64,000 bases of DNA. Source: CAYNZP01 sp964401835. Lineage in GTDB: Bacteria > Planctomycetota > Phycisphaerae > SM23-33. Positions 1 to 8,976 of this stretch are shown piece after piece. Each line of letters begins with the position of its first letter. Within the stretch, counting starts at the first letter, position 1. The position numbers were made by a program, and so were the translations under genes. The notes beneath the pieces are model-generated. The model did no database searches and was not told the DNA's origin. It was given only the letters and a program-made list of their open reading frames with translations. The DNA lies in assembly GCA_964401835.1 (NCBI GenBank), contig CAYNZP010000002.1, positions 186,001 through 250,000 of the forward strand, given 5' to 3'.

Positions 1-536
1 CCGGCTCGATGGTCGTTTACGATCTGCGTTCAAGCAAGGTGGTAGCCGAAGAAGTCCGCGTTGCCGGCGGCGTGCCGAAGCGAGAGCGCGTCGGTCATGC
101 GTTCATGAAGAAAGCCCTAGCCGATAACCACGCGGTCTTCGGCGGAGAACTCAGCGGGCACTTCTACTTCCGTGACAACTTCAATGCCGATAGCGGAGCG
201 ATGGCATTTGCGACAGCTATCAGTGTAATAGCCTCGCAGGACCTTCCATTCAGCGAGTTGGTGGCTCCGCTTCAGAGATACTCTCATAGCGGTGAGATTA
301 ATTTCGAGGTCGAGGACAAAGAATCCAAGATGAAGGAAATTGCCGAGGTCTTCTCCGATGCCGAGACCGACTGGCTCGATGGCGTAACCTGTCAGTATGA
401 GGACTGGTGGTGCAATGTCAGGCCGTCGAACACGGAACCGCTGCTAAGGCTGAGCATGGAAGCAAGGACACCGGAAATGCTTAAAGACAAACTGAAAGAA
501 CTCAAAAAGCTTCTCGGCACCCCAGTGGCACACTAA
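1..536 (+). CDS. Phosphomannomutase/phosphoglucomutase, C-terminal part
   Basis: The 5' end of this gene lies outside the window; the reading frame is open from base 3. The visible part (about 177 residues) is the C-terminal half of an alpha-D-phosphohexomutase, which interconverts hexose 1- and 6-phosphates in the cytoplasm. The sugar-binding loop GELSGH (around residues 48-53 of the visible part) and the phosphate-binding loop RPSNTEP in domain 4 are both present and typical of ManB/PgmB-type enzymes. Whether it prefers mannose or glucose cannot be decided from this end alone. No terminator is obvious in the 127 bases before the next gene. Confidence 0.9.
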   Translation, partial: GSMVVYDLRSSKVVAEEVRVAGGVPKRERVGHAFMKKALADNHAVFGGELSGHFYFRDNFNADSGAMAFATAISVIASQDLPFSELVAPLQRYSHSGEINFEVEDKESKMKEIAEVFSDAETDWLDGVTCQYEDWWCNVRPSNTEPLLRLSMEARTPEMLKDKLKELKKLLGTPVAH

Positions 537-663
537 AAAACATTAATAATTTTAGGGGAAAGCGTGCCAGGTAGTTTGCGCTCTCGACCGGTTCAGTTTT
601 AATTATTAACTGATTACGAGCTATTACGAGCGAATAGCCTAGTTCTCTAAAGGGTTGTAAGTA

Positions 664-1173
664 ATGAATGAATCAGTTGTAGCACAGACGCGTACTAAAA
701 CAACGTGGCCGATTGTTTTCGGAATATTGTCTTTTGTTATCGCGGGATTTTATTTGTTAGGAACTATTGTTTCGCTGGCAATTTGCTTAAATCCCGATTT
801 AGAAAATAAACCCTTTGTGTCAATAATTCTTGGATCATCTATTACACTTTTTTTGCTTATAGTTTTAGCGCTTCTGATATTTGGTGGGATTTTTATCCTG
901 TTGCGTAAACTGGTTGGTAGAGTCATATTGCTGGTTTATTCATGGATTTTAATTGGGCTAATGTGCGCCAGTCTAATAGGTTTTTCTTTAATGTTTATTA
1001 TTACCTCTGAAATGCCAATATGGGTTCTTGCTCTAAATTTGACAAGCATATCAATTCACTTGATATTCCCAATTTTTTTGGTCATTTGGTTTTCAAGAAG
1101 GAAAATCAAAGAAGAAGTTAAAAGCTGGGCGGGACCAGCAGAAATGGAAGAAAGTCTTTCAGAAAGCGTTTAA
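664..1173 (+). CDS. Small membrane protein with about four transmembrane segments
   Basis: I do not recognise a family. The 169-residue protein is almost entirely hydrophobic: four likely membrane helices (roughly residues 15-40, 50-78, 85-112 and 120-145), with a short hydrophilic N-terminus and an acidic C-terminal tail ending ESLSESV. The gene is visibly more AT-rich than its neighbours, which may reflect hydrophobic codons or recent acquisition. An AAGGG lies about 9 bases before the ATG. It converges on uvrA with only 3 bases between the stop codons. Confidence 0.6.
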   Translation: MNESVVAQTRTKTTWPIVFGILSFVIAGFYLLGTIVSLAICLNPDLENKPFVSIILGSSITLFLLIVLALLIFGGIFILLRKLVGRVILLVYSWILIGLMCASLIGFSLMFIITSEMPIWVLALNLTSISIHLIFPIFLVIWFSRRKIKEEVKSWAGPAEMEESLSESV

Positions 1174-1176
1174 CTG

Positions 1177-4146
1177 TTAGTTTGCGAGGTGTTTTGCCAG
1201 GAACTTGCCGGTATAGCTTTTCTTGTTCGCTATAATTTTTTCGGGCGTGCCTTCAGCTACGACTTGTCCGCCGGCGTCTCCGCCCTCCGGGCCCAGGTCG
1301 ATAATCCAGTCGGCACATTTCACTACATCCAGATTGTGCTCGATGATGATAATCGTATTGCCCATATCCGCCAGCCGATTCAATACACTGAGCAGATTAT
1401 GAATGTCCGCAAAATGCAGGCCGGTCGTCGGTTCGTCCAGAACATACAACGTATGGCCGGTAGCTGTCTTGCCAAGTTCACTTGCCAGTTTTACTCTCTG
1501 CGCCTCGCCGCCAGAAAGAGTCGTCGAACTCTGTCCGAGCTCCACATAACCAAGCCCGACGTCATTGAGGGCCTTCAATAGCTGCTTTATCTTCGGGAAG
1601 CTGTCGAAAAAGCTAAGGGCCTCCTGGACACGCATATTCAGGACATCGGCAATATCCTTGCCCTTATATTTCACCTCAAGCGTTTCACGGTTGTATCGAG
1701 AACCCTTGCATTCCTGACAGGTGACGTAAACGTCCGGCAGGAAGTGCATCTCGATGCGCTTGGTGCCCTGGCCCTGGCAAGCCTCGCAGCGGCCGCCCTT
1801 GATATTGAAGCTGAATCGGCCTGGCTTGTAGCCGCGTATCTTCGCCTCGCGAGTCTTGGCGAAAAGCTGGCGGATAAGATCAAACACACCCGTATAAGTC
1901 GCCGGGTTCGACCTCGGCGTCCGGCCGATTGGCGATTGGTCTATTTCGATAACTTTGTCGACTTTTCCTACACCGAGAACCTTTCCGAAATCGCCGGGCT
2001 TATCCTTGGAGCTGTAAATCCGCCGCCGAAGGGCCCGCAAAAGCGTAAGGTTCACAAGTGTGCTCTTGCCGGAGCCGCTGACACCTGTCACGCAGGTAAT
2101 TCCACCAAGCGGGAAGCGCACTCGAATGTCCTTGAGGTTATTCTCCCGACAGCCTACAAGCTCGACAGAATTTTTAAAAGTCATTTTGCGACGCCGTATT
2201 GGTAGATCGATACACATCGCCCGGGAAAGGTATTTTCCTGTAATCGATTCTTCGGCTGCGTAGATATCGTCAAGTTTTCCCTGGGCCACTACTCTGCCCC
2301 CGCGGGCGCCAGCTGCTGGGCCCATGTCGACAATCTCGTCGGCTGCGAGTATCGTCTCCTCGTCATGCTCGACTACGATGACCGTGTTACCCATATTTCG
2401 CAGGTGTTTGAGCGTCCGTATCAAACGCTTGTTGTCCCGCTGATGCAGGCCTATCGTCGGCTCGTCCAGAACATAACAGACACCAACCAGGCCGCTGCCG
2501 ACCTGGGTCGCGAGTCGAATCCTCTGCGCCTCTCCGCCAGAAAGCGTCGTGGAAGTCCTGTCGAGAGTTATATAGTCCAGCCCCACATCTGCAAGGAACC
2601 TCAACCGATGGTGAATTTCCCGCAGGATAGCCTCGGCAATTTGGGCCTTTTCTTCATCGAGCTTGATACCTTCGATAAACTCCAGTGCCTCATCGATGCT
2701 CATGCGGGTGAACTCATTTATATTCTTATCGTTGAGAGTAACGGCCAGCGAAGCTGCCTTGAGCCTCGCCCCGCCGCATTTACGGCAAGGCTGCTCGGAC
2801 AGATACGAATGCAGCCGCTTTTTGACGTACTCACTGTCAGTCTTCTGCCAGCGACGCGTCAGGTTAGGGATAACGCCCTCAAAATCGTCGTCGCCGTACA
2901 TAAGCTTGTTTCGGATCGTTTTTTTAATCTCACTGTACGGCAGGACCGGGTCTATTCCGTATGTGCGGCAAAACTGTCTTATCATGCGGTTGTAAAATAT
3001 GTTCATCCGCTTTCCGCCGTGCCGCCATGCGTCTATAGCGCCCCCACTGAGCGATACACTCGTATCAGGAACGATCAGGTCAGGATCAAATTCCAGAATA
3101 GTTCCCAGCCCGTCGCACTCCTCACACGCACCATAAGGCGAGTTGAAGCTGAACATCCTCGGTGCGAGTTCTTCCAGATTCGCCTCGGGATGTTTCGGAC
3201 AGGCATACGTGGCGCTGAAAAGCTTGTCCTTCCAAGTCGAATAATCTATTCCATTATTCGAAAGTTTTTCTTCAATATCTCCAGGGCCTTCGTCATTGAG
3301 CTCGTGCGTAATAATCACGAGTCCGCCGGAAAGACCAAGTGCTGTCTCGATGCTATCGGAAAGCCTGATTCGCACACTGTCGCGCAGGACAAGCCTGTCT
3401 ACAACCACCTCGATGGAATGTTTCTTTCTCTTGTTAAGCTCTGGAAGATTTTTCAGGTCGTGAATCTTGCCATCTATCCTCACACGAACATAGCCTTCAC
3501 GCTGAACATGGCGAAGCAGTTCTGTATGCTGACCCTTCTGGCCGCGGACTACCGGGGCCAGTACCATGAAACGAGTGTTCTCCGGCAGGGAGAAAATAGC
3601 GTCGACCATCTGGCTAACCATCTGGGATGTAATCGGCTGTCCGCATATCCAACAGTGCGGATCGCCAACACGAGCGTAAAGTAGACGCAGGTAATCGTAA
3701 ATCTCAGTAGTGGTAGCCACGGTTGAACGGGGGTTCGAGCCACCAGCCCTCTGCTCGATGGCTACAGTTGGCGGCAGGCCCTCGATATGCTCGACGTTCG
3801 GCTTGGAGAGTTGTTCCAGAAATTGACGGGCATATGCAGAAAGACTTTCCACGTATTTTCTTTGGCCCTCGGCATAAATAGTATCGAACGCCAGAGAGCT
3901 TTTTCCCGAACCCGATAGCCCAGTAATTACCACCAATTTGTCGCGGGGAATGCGGATATTGATATTACGAAGATTGTGCTCCTTGGCTCCCAGAACGACT
4001 ATCTCTCGTGATGATGCAGAGTTACCGTTACCTCGAGAGACGGCCTTGCCATTGCCCCTCTTAGCCTTACCATTGTCCTTGCCATTGGATTTGGCACTTT
4101 TCCGCCCGTTTCGTCGGGTTAAGGTTGTATCCGCTCTTTTTGCCAT
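1177..4146 (-). CDS. uvrA: Excinuclease ABC subunit A (UvrA)
   Basis: UvrA is the damage-sensing ATPase of nucleotide excision repair and loads UvrB on lesions. The 989-residue protein has both ABC modules: Walker [10 protein letters not shown] at residues 76-84 and GVSGSGKST near 690, and the signature LSGGEAQR near 534 and again near 874. The zinc modules are visible: CWIC, then CPKH paired with CEEC (the second cysteine of the usual CxxC is replaced by histidine), and CEAC/CQEC in the second half. Residues 1-47 are a low-complexity basic tail rich in Asn-Gly-Lys that UvrA proteins normally lack, making it longer than the usual 940 or so. The ATG at 4146 has no Shine-Dalgarno, but a strong promoter sits just in front of it, which supports this start. 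Confidence 0.97.
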   Translation of the reverse strand: MAKRADTTLTRRNGRKSAKSNGKDNGKAKRGNGKAVSRGNGNSASSREIVVLGAKEHNLRNINIRIPRDKLVVITGLSGSGKSSLAFDTIYAEGQRKYVESLSAYARQFLEQLSKPNVEHIEGLPPTVAIEQRAGGSNPRSTVATTTEIYDYLRLLYARVGDPHCWICGQPITSQMVSQMVDAIFSLPENTRFMVLAPVVRGQKGQHTELLRHVQREGYVRVRIDGKIHDLKNLPELNKRKKHSIEVVVDRLVLRDSVRIRLSDSIETALGLSGGLVIITHELNDEGPGDIEEKLSNNGIDYSTWKDKLFSATYACPKHPEANLEELAPRMFSFNSPYGACEECDGLGTILEFDPDLIVPDTSVSLSGGAIDAWRHGGKRMNIFYNRMIRQFCRTYGIDPVLPYSEIKKTIRNKLMYGDDDFEGVIPNLTRRWQKTDSEYVKKRLHSYLSEQPCRKCGGARLKAASLAVTLNDKNINEFTRMSIDEALEFIEGIKLDEEKAQIAEAILREIHHRLRFLADVGLDYITLDRTSTTLSGGEAQRIRLATQVGSGLVGVCYVLDEPTIGLHQRDNKRLIRTLKHLRNMGNTVIVVEHDEETILAADEIVDMGPAAGARGGRVVAQGKLDDIYAAEESITGKYLSRAMCIDLPIRRRKMTFKNSVELVGCRENNLKDIRVRFPLGGITCVTGVSGSGKSTLVNLTLLRALRRRIYSSKDKPGDFGKVLGVGKVDKVIEIDQSPIGRTPRSNPATYTGVFDLIRQLFAKTREAKIRGYKPGRFSFNIKGGRCEACQGQGTKRIEMHFLPDVYVTCQECKGSRYNRETLEVKYKGKDIADVLNMRVQEALSFFDSFPKIKQLLKALNDVGLGYVELGQSSTTLSGGEAQRVKLASELGKTATGHTLYVLDEPTTGLHFADIHNLLSVLNRLADMGNTIIIIEHNLDVVKCADWIIDLGPEGGDAGGQVVAEGTPEKIIANKKSYTGKFLAKHLAN

Positions 4147-4161
4147 AAGTGTAAATCGTTG

Positions 4162-4190
4162 ATTATAACGCCGGGCAAAGCGGGTGACAA
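4162..4190 (-). promoter_or_regulatory. uvrA promoter, nearly leaderless
   Basis: On the minus strand TTGTCA (4190-4185) and TATAAT (4167-4162) are separated by 17 bases, a near-consensus sigma-70 promoter. Transcription should begin near 4155, about 9 bases before the uvrA ATG, and there is no ribosome binding site in between. No convincing LexA-type palindrome was seen here. Confidence 0.6.
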
Positions 4191-4322
4191 GCCCCCCTCC
4201 TGTGCAATTGGCCCAATATTATTCACGCCAGCATTTCGGCAATACGTGGATTCTCAGAAATTCCAGGAATACTATTATGTAGAAGTAGCCGTTGTAACCC
4301 GCTGATTTGAAAGGAAATGAAA

Positions 4323-5333
4323 ATGACTGATCTTACTACAGAGTATATGGGGACCACTCTCTCGAACCCCATCGTTCCATCTGCGTCTCCATTGAGTCAT
4401 GAAATCGAAAATATCAGACAAATGGAAGATGCTGGCGCCGCTGCTGTCGTGCTCTGGTCGCTTTTCGCCGAACAACTCAGTCACGAAGCCGACGAGTTGG
4501 AGCATTATCTCCATTATGGTGCAGACCGCTTCGCCGAATCGCTGTCATACTTTCCTCAAGAACCCCAGTACACTCTGGGCCCCGAAGAGTATCTCGACCA
4601 TATAGCCAAGGCCAAAAAAGCTGTCGATATTCCGATAATCGCATCACTGAACGCAGTCTCTTGCGGACAATGGACCCAATATGCAAAACAGATTCAGCAG
4701 GCTGGTGCGGACGCGATTGAGCTTAACCTCTATTACATCCCGACCAACCCACAACTCACAGCCCAACAGGTCGAAGACGTTTATATCGATGCTCTCAAAT
4801 CCGTCAAAAGCGTCACATCCGTTCCGGTCGCGATGAAGCTATCGCCGTTTTTTAGCTCAATGGCCGGCATGGCACAACGGTTGGATGAAACGGGGGCTGA
4901 CGCGTTGGTTTTATTTAACCGTTTCTATCAGCCCGATATCGACATAGAAAACCTTGAGGTTGCCCCGAATTTAATCCTCTCCAGCCCGGATGAAAACCGC
5001 CTGCCCATGAGATGGATAGCCATACTCCACGGCCGCATAAACGCGTCACTCGCAGCGACAACCGGGATACACAGCAGCGAAGATGTCACGAAAATGATAA
5101 TGGCTGGCGCAGATGTAACAATGATGTGTTCGGCCCTGCTAAAAAACGGTATCGAATACATCAAAGAAATCAAGGACGGGCTGATTGAAATAATGCAGCG
5201 TAAAGAATACGAGTCTCTCAGTCAGCTTAAAGGCATCCTCAGTCAGAAATCATGCCCCGAGCCAGCAGCTTTCGAACGTGCCAATTACATGAAAACACTC
5301 CAAAGTTACGGCAAGACGGCTACCCTCGAATAG
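4323..5333 (+). CDS. Dihydroorotate dehydrogenase-like flavoprotein
   Basis: This is a 336-residue TIM-barrel protein of the dihydroorotate dehydrogenase/PreA type. Visible family features are the N-terminal NPIVPSASPLS strand, the AGADAIELNLY strand, the MKLSPFF strand and the C-terminal phosphate-binding part (TGIHSSEDV, GADVTMMCSALL). Proteins like this often occur next to pyruvate:ferredoxin oxidoreductase genes and are annotated DHOD-like; here the gene stands alone, so its substrate is open. An ATG at 4317 sits only one base after AAGGA, whereas the ATG at 4323 has it at a workable distance, so 4323 is the likely start. Orotate synthesis as its main job is unproven. Confidence 0.85.
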   Translation: MTDLTTEYMGTTLSNPIVPSASPLSHEIENIRQMEDAGAAAVVLWSLFAEQLSHEADELEHYLHYGADRFAESLSYFPQEPQYTLGPEEYLDHIAKAKKAVDIPIIASLNAVSCGQWTQYAKQIQQAGADAIELNLYYIPTNPQLTAQQVEDVYIDALKSVKSVTSVPVAMKLSPFFSSMAGMAQRLDETGADALVLFNRFYQPDIDIENLEVAPNLILSSPDENRLPMRWIAILHGRINASLAATTGIHSSEDVTKMIMAGADVTMMCSALLKNGIEYIKEIKDGLIEIMQRKEYESLSQLKGILSQKSCPEPAAFERANYMKTLQSYGKTATLE

Positions 5334-5353
5334 CCAGGATGGCTTGAAACATT

Positions 5354-5381
5354 TTGACACTACACATGCGACGGTTAATTC
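5354..5381 (+). promoter_or_regulatory. Possible cmk promoter
   Basis: A perfect TTGACA (5354-5359) is followed after 16 bases by TAATTC (5376-5381), a weak -10. The cmk ATG lies 14 bases beyond it with no Shine-Dalgarno, giving a very short leader. Confidence 0.4.
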
Positions 5382-5395
5382 GCTAAACTCTCGCC

Positions 5396-6058
5396 ATGAT
5401 TATCACTATTGACGGCCCAGCCGGCTCGGGCAAAAGCACAGCTGCTCGAGAATTGGCGAAAGTTTTAAATATATCTTTCCTCGACACTGGAGCGACATAC
5501 CGCGCTGCCACACTCAAGGCACTGCGCGAAAACGTGGATTTAGAAGACGAAACCGCTCTCGCCAAAGTTGTCGGTGCCTCAGATATTCAGATAATCCCTG
5601 AAAAAAAAGGCGTACGGGTAATTCTGGACGGACAGGACGTTAGCAAGGATATCCGCACAGAAGAAGTTACGAACAATTCTCACCTCATCGCCCGCTCAGT
5701 TGCCGTCAGAAAAGTACTTGTGGATCTTCAGCGCAAAATCGGAGCCCAACTTGGCGATTTTGTATCTGAGGGCAGAGACCAGGGTTCCGTGGTCTTTCCG
5801 GATGCTGAAATAAAATTTTATCTCGACGCATCCAACGAAGTCCGTGCACGCAGACGTTATGAAGAAATGGCTACGGCCGGTTATGATGTCGAGCTTGAAA
5901 AAATCTCGAACGATATCGCTGACCGTGACCACAAAGACAAAAATCGCCCAGTGGCACCGCTGGTCAAGCCGGAAGGTGCGATAGTGATAGACACATCGGA
6001 AATGACCATCGAACAAGTCGTTGTCGAGTTAAAAAAGAATGTGGAGGCAAAACTATGA
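5396..6058 (+). CDS. cmk: Cytidylate kinase
   Basis: Cytidylate kinase phosphorylates CMP and dCMP with ATP. The 220-residue protein has the P-loop GPAGSGKST at residues 7-15, the substrate-site segment FLDTGATYRA, the EGRDQGSVVFPDA segment typical of the CMP-binding region (the family usually has GRDIGT, here GRDQGS), and the lid RRYEEM. The size is that of the family. There is no Shine-Dalgarno before the ATG. The stop codon overlaps the start of the downstream acyltransferase (ATGA), so the two are translationally coupled, an arrangement common for cmk and plsC. Confidence 0.95.
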   Translation: MIITIDGPAGSGKSTAARELAKVLNISFLDTGATYRAATLKALRENVDLEDETALAKVVGASDIQIIPEKKGVRVILDGQDVSKDIRTEEVTNNSHLIARSVAVRKVLVDLQRKIGAQLGDFVSEGRDQGSVVFPDAEIKFYLDASNEVRARRRYEEMATAGYDVELEKISNDIADRDHKDKNRPVAPLVKPEGAIVIDTSEMTIEQVVVELKKNVEAKL

Positions 6059-6762
6059 AAGCCCCACCAAGTTTCCCAAACCCTAGGATTCATGGATGGC
6101 CTTTCCACGGAGGCGTTCCGCAGCCGACAATTTTCTATCGCATCATGAGGCGGATATTCCAGGTAACGATGTCCGCGTTTTGGAAGATTCGTATCTACAA
6201 CCGCCATTATGAACCCTCCGAGGGGGGCGTGGTGTATATCTGCAACCACCAGAGTTTCTTCGACCCGATTTTGATGAGCTTTGCGCTTCGTCGTCCGGTG
6301 AATTTCATGGCAAGGGATTCACTGTTCCGCATCCCGATTTTCGGGCCATCCTTGAATTTGGTGCACGCTTTTCCGGTCAAACGCGGCACTGCTGACACGG
6401 GAGCACTAAAAGAGGCGATGCGACGCCTTAAAAATGGCGGCCAGGTTGTCCTGTTCGCCGAGGGAACGCGCACCCATGATGGGAAAATCGGAAAATTTCT
6501 TCCCGGTTTCGCTCTGCTTGCACAAAAGGCTGCCAAATGGGTAGTGCCCGTAGTAATTGACGGTGCATACGAAGCCTGGCCTCGTCAAAAAGCCCTTCCC
6601 GGTCCCGGGAAAATAGTGGTTCAATATGCAAAACCCATCAGCCAGCAGGAAATCCGGAAAATGAAATCGGAGCAATTGGTTAAGCATCTTCGAGGAATTC
6701 TCATCGATATGCAAAACGACATTCGACGTCGCGTGGGAAGAGAAGTTATTAATTACGATTGA
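6055..6762 (+). CDS. plsC: 1-acyl-sn-glycerol-3-phosphate acyltransferase
   Basis: This enzyme would add the second acyl chain in phosphatidic acid synthesis at the inner face of the membrane. The 235-residue protein contains the catalytic HX4D motif as NHQSFFD at residues 64-70, the acceptor-binding FAEGTR at 134-139, and the block with VPVVIDGAY near 180. It starts with 4 bases of overlap with cmk. No strong membrane helix is evident beyond a hydrophobic stretch near residues 27-42. It may be a PlsC paralogue with a different acyl acceptor. Confidence 0.92.
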   Translation: MKAPPSFPNPRIHGWPFHGGVPQPTIFYRIMRRIFQVTMSAFWKIRIYNRHYEPSEGGVVYICNHQSFFDPILMSFALRRPVNFMARDSLFRIPIFGPSLNLVHAFPVKRGTADTGALKEAMRRLKNGGQVVLFAEGTRTHDGKIGKFLPGFALLAQKAAKWVVPVVIDGAYEAWPRQKALPGPGKIVVQYAKPISQQEIRKMKSEQLVKHLRGILIDMQNDIRRRVGREVINYD

Positions 6763-6773
6763 TGCTGATAACT

Positions 6774-7736
6774 TTAAGCTTGTTGCTCTTGCTCAATTTT
6801 TTCAAAGTGGTGAGCTTCGCGGATGCGATGACTTATCCAAACCCCTACAATTGAACCGCCCCCGCCAGCTGTAATCCAATCCACGGGTAAGGCGCGAGCA
6901 TAGAGTGGAACGTCGACCCATCCCTGTGGAAGATTTCCAATATCCGTCAATGCCGCAAGAGCGTAAAACACAACAGCAACCAAAACAGGCATAACCCAGG
7001 CCACGATCATATACGGTGTTGGAAACTTGTGATGAGCTACCATTGCTGCGACAAGAAAACTCGCAAACAAGGCAAAGATTATTTGTCCCCGCTGGGGTGA
7101 CTGCATGACCACAAACAATAACATTACCACAGAAATACCGAGGGTTATTGCCAGAAAAAATAAAATATCAAGCAAGGCTTTGCTTTTGGCGTTCTTCTCC
7201 TGTCCGTAATCGACATCGGCCTGGCCACCCAAAAGCAATCCAGTTAATAAATTCAGTTTCTCTGTTTTCCCTGTCGGCAACGGGCTTTTCCACTGCAAAT
7301 CGGGCTTTAACAATCCGGCAATTCTTCGAAACAGAAAAATCATGTTGGCTGCTACAAATAGGACCAAAGCCAAAATCAAAACTTCGATTATCATTTGGCC
7401 GAACATACCTGGCAATCCATCATGATTTGCCCATATAACGCTTCTGATTTGCTGCGAACGCAAGGATACGCCAGCAGCAGAAATAAAAACCGCCAGTAAC
7501 GCTCCTTCCGGTCTGGTGTTTACAGTCAAAATCCCAAAAACCGCTGCAAATATCCAAACGATTGTTGCAAAGTAAACTAGCTGTTGAATAGACCCAGTAG
7601 AAATGAAAGCAACCGGACCTTGCGAGTCCCAAGGCTGCAAAATGGGCCAAAGACCGAAATAAACCACTGCCAGTCCAATTGCCGTCATCAATTGAACCTG
7701 AATCTTTTCTAAAAGGTGAAACTTTCTATGATTCAT
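6774..7736 (-). CDS. Polytopic membrane protein, last gene of the partner-switch operon
   Basis: No family recognised. The 320-residue protein has about seven hydrophobic segments: near residues 17-37, 45-70, 75-90, 125-150, 200-225, 228-245 and 250-275, separated by a hydrophilic loop around 155-195. Its ATG at 7736 is preceded by GGAAGG five bases upstream and overlaps the end of the upstream STAS gene by 11 bases, so it is translationally coupled to the anti-anti-sigma cluster; an in-frame TTG at 7760 is less likely. Context suggests it is an output or sensor partner of the switch, but this is only inference. Confidence 0.7.
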   Translation of the reverse strand: MNHRKFHLLEKIQVQLMTAIGLAVVYFGLWPILQPWDSQGPVAFISTGSIQQLVYFATIVWIFAAVFGILTVNTRPEGALLAVFISAAGVSLRSQQIRSVIWANHDGLPGMFGQMIIEVLILALVLFVAANMIFLFRRIAGLLKPDLQWKSPLPTGKTEKLNLLTGLLLGGQADVDYGQEKNAKSKALLDILFFLAITLGISVVMLLFVVMQSPQRGQIIFALFASFLVAAMVAHHKFPTPYMIVAWVMPVLVAVVFYALAALTDIGNLPQGWVDVPLYARALPVDWITAGGGGSIVGVWISHRIREAHHFEKIEQEQQA

Positions 7737-8091
7737 CACAGCCTTCCATAGCTTCTTCAAGAGAAGAATAAATTGGAATAACCTTGGTCAAACGCGTCGT
7801 CTCAAAAATTTCCAATACCGCGGGCTTGGGGTAAACCATCCTGATTATGCCGCCCTGTTTCTTTGACTTCAGTTCGGCGTTAATAAGTTCCGCAAGCCCA
7901 GCCGAGGAGATGAAATCCATATCGCTGACATCCAGGACGACTATTGGAGCCTGTAAATCAAGGACCTTATTAAGCCCTTCTCGGAGCTTCTGGACCCCAG
8001 CCATGCCGGCTGAGCCGGAAATTTTCAATACCGGTACGCCTTCGACAATTTGATGCTCAATATTCAACGGCCTGCTTTGGCTCTCGGCCAT
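7726..8091 (-). CDS. STAS-domain anti-sigma factor antagonist
   Basis: A 121-residue single STAS domain of the SpoIIAA/RsbV type. Such proteins bind an RsbW-like kinase when unphosphorylated and so free the sigma factor or other target. The strand-loop-helix VVLDVSDMDFISSAGLAELI (residues 51-70) carries the Ser62-Ser63 pair that corresponds to the phosphorylated position of the family. It lies 11 bases downstream of the anti-sigma kinase gene. AAAGG precedes the ATG. It is the second STAS protein of the operon, so the two may answer different inputs. Confidence 0.9.
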   Translation of the reverse strand: MAESQSRPLNIEHQIVEGVPVLKISGSAGMAGVQKLREGLNKVLDLQAPIVVLDVSDMDFISSAGLAELINAELKSKKQGGIIRMVYPKPAVLEIFETTRLTKVIPIYSSLEEAMEGCDES

Positions 8092-8102
8092 GATAAGACC
8101 TT

Positions 8103-8501
8103 TCAGGTATTTAATTTGACCATGTAGACTTGATTGCCACCCTGAGTATAATCCACCTCATCCATATAAGCCCGCATGAGCATAATTCCGCGGCCCGTTG
8201 GCTTTTCGAGGTTTTCGTCCTTAGTAGGGTCTGGAACACAACAGGGATTAAACCCGCACCCCTCGTCCTTGATGGTAAATTCGGCTTTTTTTCGATTTAT
8301 CTCATAAACTACTTCGATTTTCTTCGAATTATCGCCACCATTGCCGTGTTTTAGAGCATTCATGAGGCCTTCTTCGAGAGCAAGCTTTATTGCAAATACC
8401 GCTCCCTCATTGAAACCATGGTCAACAACTTCCCTGAGGAGACAGTCCTCAAGTTGACTCACTTTCTCAAGATCAGATTGTATTACAATCTTGGTGGACA
8501 A
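8103..8501 (-). CDS. Anti-sigma regulatory kinase, RsbW/SpoIIAB-like
   Basis: A 132-residue HATPase_c protein of the RsbW type: the N-box helix ALEEGLMNALKHGN at 41-54, the G1 box DEGCGF at 79-84 and the ATP-lid GRGIML at 103-108. These kinases phosphorylate STAS partners and sequester a sigma factor or another regulator. It sits between two STAS genes on the same strand, the classic partner-switch layout; no sigma factor gene is in the window. The only usable upstream start is TTG at 8501, because an in-frame stop lies two codons before it. Two adjacent cysteines (residues 87-88) lie next to the ATP site. Confidence 0.9.
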   Translation of the reverse strand: MSTKIVIQSDLEKVSQLEDCLLREVVDHGFNEGAVFAIKLALEEGLMNALKHGNGGDNSKKIEVVYEINRKKAEFTIKDEGCGFNPCCVPDPTKDENLEKPTGRGIMLMRAYMDEVDYTQGGNQVYMVKLNT

Positions 8502-8527
8502 TTTTTAACTGACGCGCCCCCGTTTTA

Positions 8528-8887
8528 TCAACTCAAAGACTCCAACGCTTTACTACGCGATTCTGAAATCTGGAAAATTTCATTCAATCTCGTAATAACA
8601 AAAATCTCATAAATGCTTGGGCCAATATTGCAAAGCCTCATTTTGCCGTTTTTCTCACGGACTCGCTTATGAAGCGTTATCAGCATACCAAGAGCACTAC
8701 TGGACATGTGCGAAACGGAAGCGAAATCCAGCACAAGCTTCGGAACTTCCATTTCCGATATGAGCGAGTTTAGCTGGTCTCCGATCTGGGTGATATTGAT
8801 CTCGTCAAGAATCTTCTTGTCAGAAAACTCGACGACTTTCGCATCCTTTTCGTCCAATACATTTAAACGGGAGGTTTGTTCCTGCAT
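8528..8887 (-). CDS. STAS-domain anti-sigma factor antagonist
   Basis: A 119-residue STAS protein. The segment LVLDFASVSHMSSSALGML (residues 51-69) matches the SpoIIAA core, with a triple serine 62-64 at the phosphorylation site. AAGGAG stands 8 bases before the ATG. It lies between the Ser/Thr kinase and the RsbW-like gene on the same strand and is the natural substrate candidate for either. Confidence 0.9.
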   Translation of the reverse strand: MQEQTSRLNVLDEKDAKVVEFSDKKILDEINITQIGDQLNSLISEMEVPKLVLDFASVSHMSSSALGMLITLHKRVREKNGKMRLCNIGPSIYEIFVITRLNEIFQISESRSKALESLS

Positions 8888-8976
8888 ACGAGGTTCTCCT
8901 TAACAACAATCTATACGAAGAAATAGTAGGATTCATAACGGATATTGTCAAGCAAACAGGACCAGATGATATTTAC

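Noticed and set aside
2365..3684. 439-residue open frame on the plus strand
   Set aside because: It lies wholly antisense inside uvrA, whose motifs are intact; composition is that of a shadow frame.
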